The notes beneath the pieces were generated by a model, which saw nothing but the letters and a program-made list of their open reading frames with translations, did not search any database and was not told where the DNA came from. A program made the translations under genes and the position numbers. Of a stretch of DNA of 15,921 nt, positions 15,222 to 15,921 are shown piece after piece. The stretch comes from Hyphomicrobiales bacterium (GTDB lineage: Bacteria > Pseudomonadota > Alphaproteobacteria > Rhizobiales > Rhizobiaceae). Numbering within the stretch: the stretch's first letter is position 1; each line of letters starts with the position of its first letter. The stretch is taken from NCBI GenBank assembly GCA_015654965.1, contig JAATGD010000354.1, positions 1-15,921 on the forward strand, given 5' to 3'.

Positions 15222-15921
15222 TTAAAACTCGACCGCATCCCGAATGATCGGGCAGGTCATGCAATGACCGCCGCCGCGACCGCGCCCAAGCTCGGAACCG
15301 TCGATGGTGATGACCTCGATGCCTGCCTTGCGCAGAAGCGTATTGGCATAGGTGTTGCGATCATAGGCAAAAACGACGCCGGGAGACGCGCAGACGAGAT
15401 TGGCACCGCTGTCCCATTGGGTTCTTTCGCGCATGTAATCGTTGCCCCCGGTTTCGACCACGCGGATTTGCTTGAGGTTCAGCGCCTGACGAACGGTTTC
15501 GATCAGGCCCCCTTTATCCTTGTGCAGTTCGATGCCGCCATTGCCATCCGGGCGATAGGAGAAGCATTCGATATTGTTGACGATATCGGGATAGATCAGC
15601 ACGCAATCGCGGTCGGCGAAGGTGAAGACCGTATCGAGATGCATCGCCGCACGCAGCTTTGGCATGGCCGCAACGATCACGCGTTCCGCGGCCCCTTTGT
15701 CGAATAGCGATTGCGCAAGCTGGCTGATCGCCTGACGCGAGGTGCGCTCGCTCATACCGATCAGGACATTGCCATTGCCGATGGGCATGACATCGCCGCC
15801 TTCAAGCGTTGCGAGACCCCAGTCCTGGGTCGGATCGCCCCACCAGACATTCACCTTGCCGGCGAAATCGGGGTGGAACTTGTAAATCGCGGTTGTGAGG
15901 ATGGTTTCCTCATGGCGTGCC
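15222..15921 (-). CDS. arcA: Arginine deiminase (5' part outside the window)
   Basis: The C-terminal 232-odd residues of arginine deiminase, which hydrolyses arginine to citrulline and ammonia in the cytoplasm as the first step of the ADI pathway. The frame is open to the right edge (beginning ARHEETILTTAIYKFHPDF), so the real start lies beyond the window; the GTG at 15854 is internal. Catalytic elements of the family are present: Glu in LATLEGGDVMPIG, the His and Asp of MHLDTVFTF, and the nucleophilic Cys in GRGGGHCMTCPI close to the C-terminus (Cys406 in the Pseudomonas enzyme), with the usual substrate-loop VETGGNDYMRERTQWDSGAN. It should therefore be active. It is the first visible gene of the minus-strand run that ends with the ArcD-like antiporter. 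arcB and arcC are not between them and may lie upstream or elsewhere. Ammonia from this enzyme can buffer cytoplasmic acid. Confidence 0.95.
   Translation of the reverse strand, partial: ARHEETILTTAIYKFHPDFAGKVNVWWGDPTQDWGLATLEGGDVMPIGNGNVLIGMSERTSRQAISQLAQSLFDKGAAERVIVAAMPKLRAAMHLDTVFTFADRDCVLIYPDIVNNIECFSYRPDGNGGIELHKDKGGLIETVRQALNLKQIRVVETGGNDYMRERTQWDSGANLVCASPGVVFAYDRNTYANTLLRKAGIEVITIDGSELGRGRGGGHCMTCPIIRDAVEF

Overview
The window looks like a chromosomal segment of an alphaproteobacterium, most likely of the Brucella/Ochrobactrum branch of the Rhizobiales. This rests on GC-rich coding sequence, the gene families present, and the pairing of arginine deiminase with an ArcD-type antiporter. 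It is a judgement from protein character, not from a database search. Coding density is high: 12 genes (two cut by the window edges), no gap over about 185 bp, and no tRNA, rRNA, CRISPR array or insertion sequence seen.

Left half (1-8081): an iron-chelate uptake locus. Three overlapping minus-strand genes encode a periplasmic binding protein and two FecCD-type permeases; the second permease runs off the left edge. The ATPase gene is divergent from them. Its 3' end overlaps, tail to tail, an IclR-family regulator. Divergent from the regulator are a TonB-dependent outer-membrane receptor and, 79 bp after it, a flavin-dependent monooxygenase of the NtaA/SnaA/DszA/DmoA group. Together these could carry a ferric chelate across the outer membrane (receptor), periplasm (binding protein) and inner membrane (permeases plus ATPase), with the monooxygenase possibly modifying the ligand in the cytoplasm and the IclR protein sensing it. 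No TonB/ExbBD, siderophore biosynthesis or flavin reductase genes are in the window. The two divergent promoter regions share two short sequence motifs, which suggests common control.

Right half (8207-15921): a minus-strand run of six genes that reads arcA (arginine deiminase, 5' part outside the window), hdeD-like membrane protein, RND-efflux adaptor lipoprotein, RND pump, MgtC-family membrane protein, and arcD-like arginine/ornithine antiporter. Two junctions overlap by 4 bp and two others are 9 and 33 bp apart, so it may be one operon. The mix of arginine deiminase pathway genes with hdeD, mgtC and an RND pump suggests an acid or envelope stress role, which is inference. The two halves converge at about 8082-8206, where no clear terminator was found.
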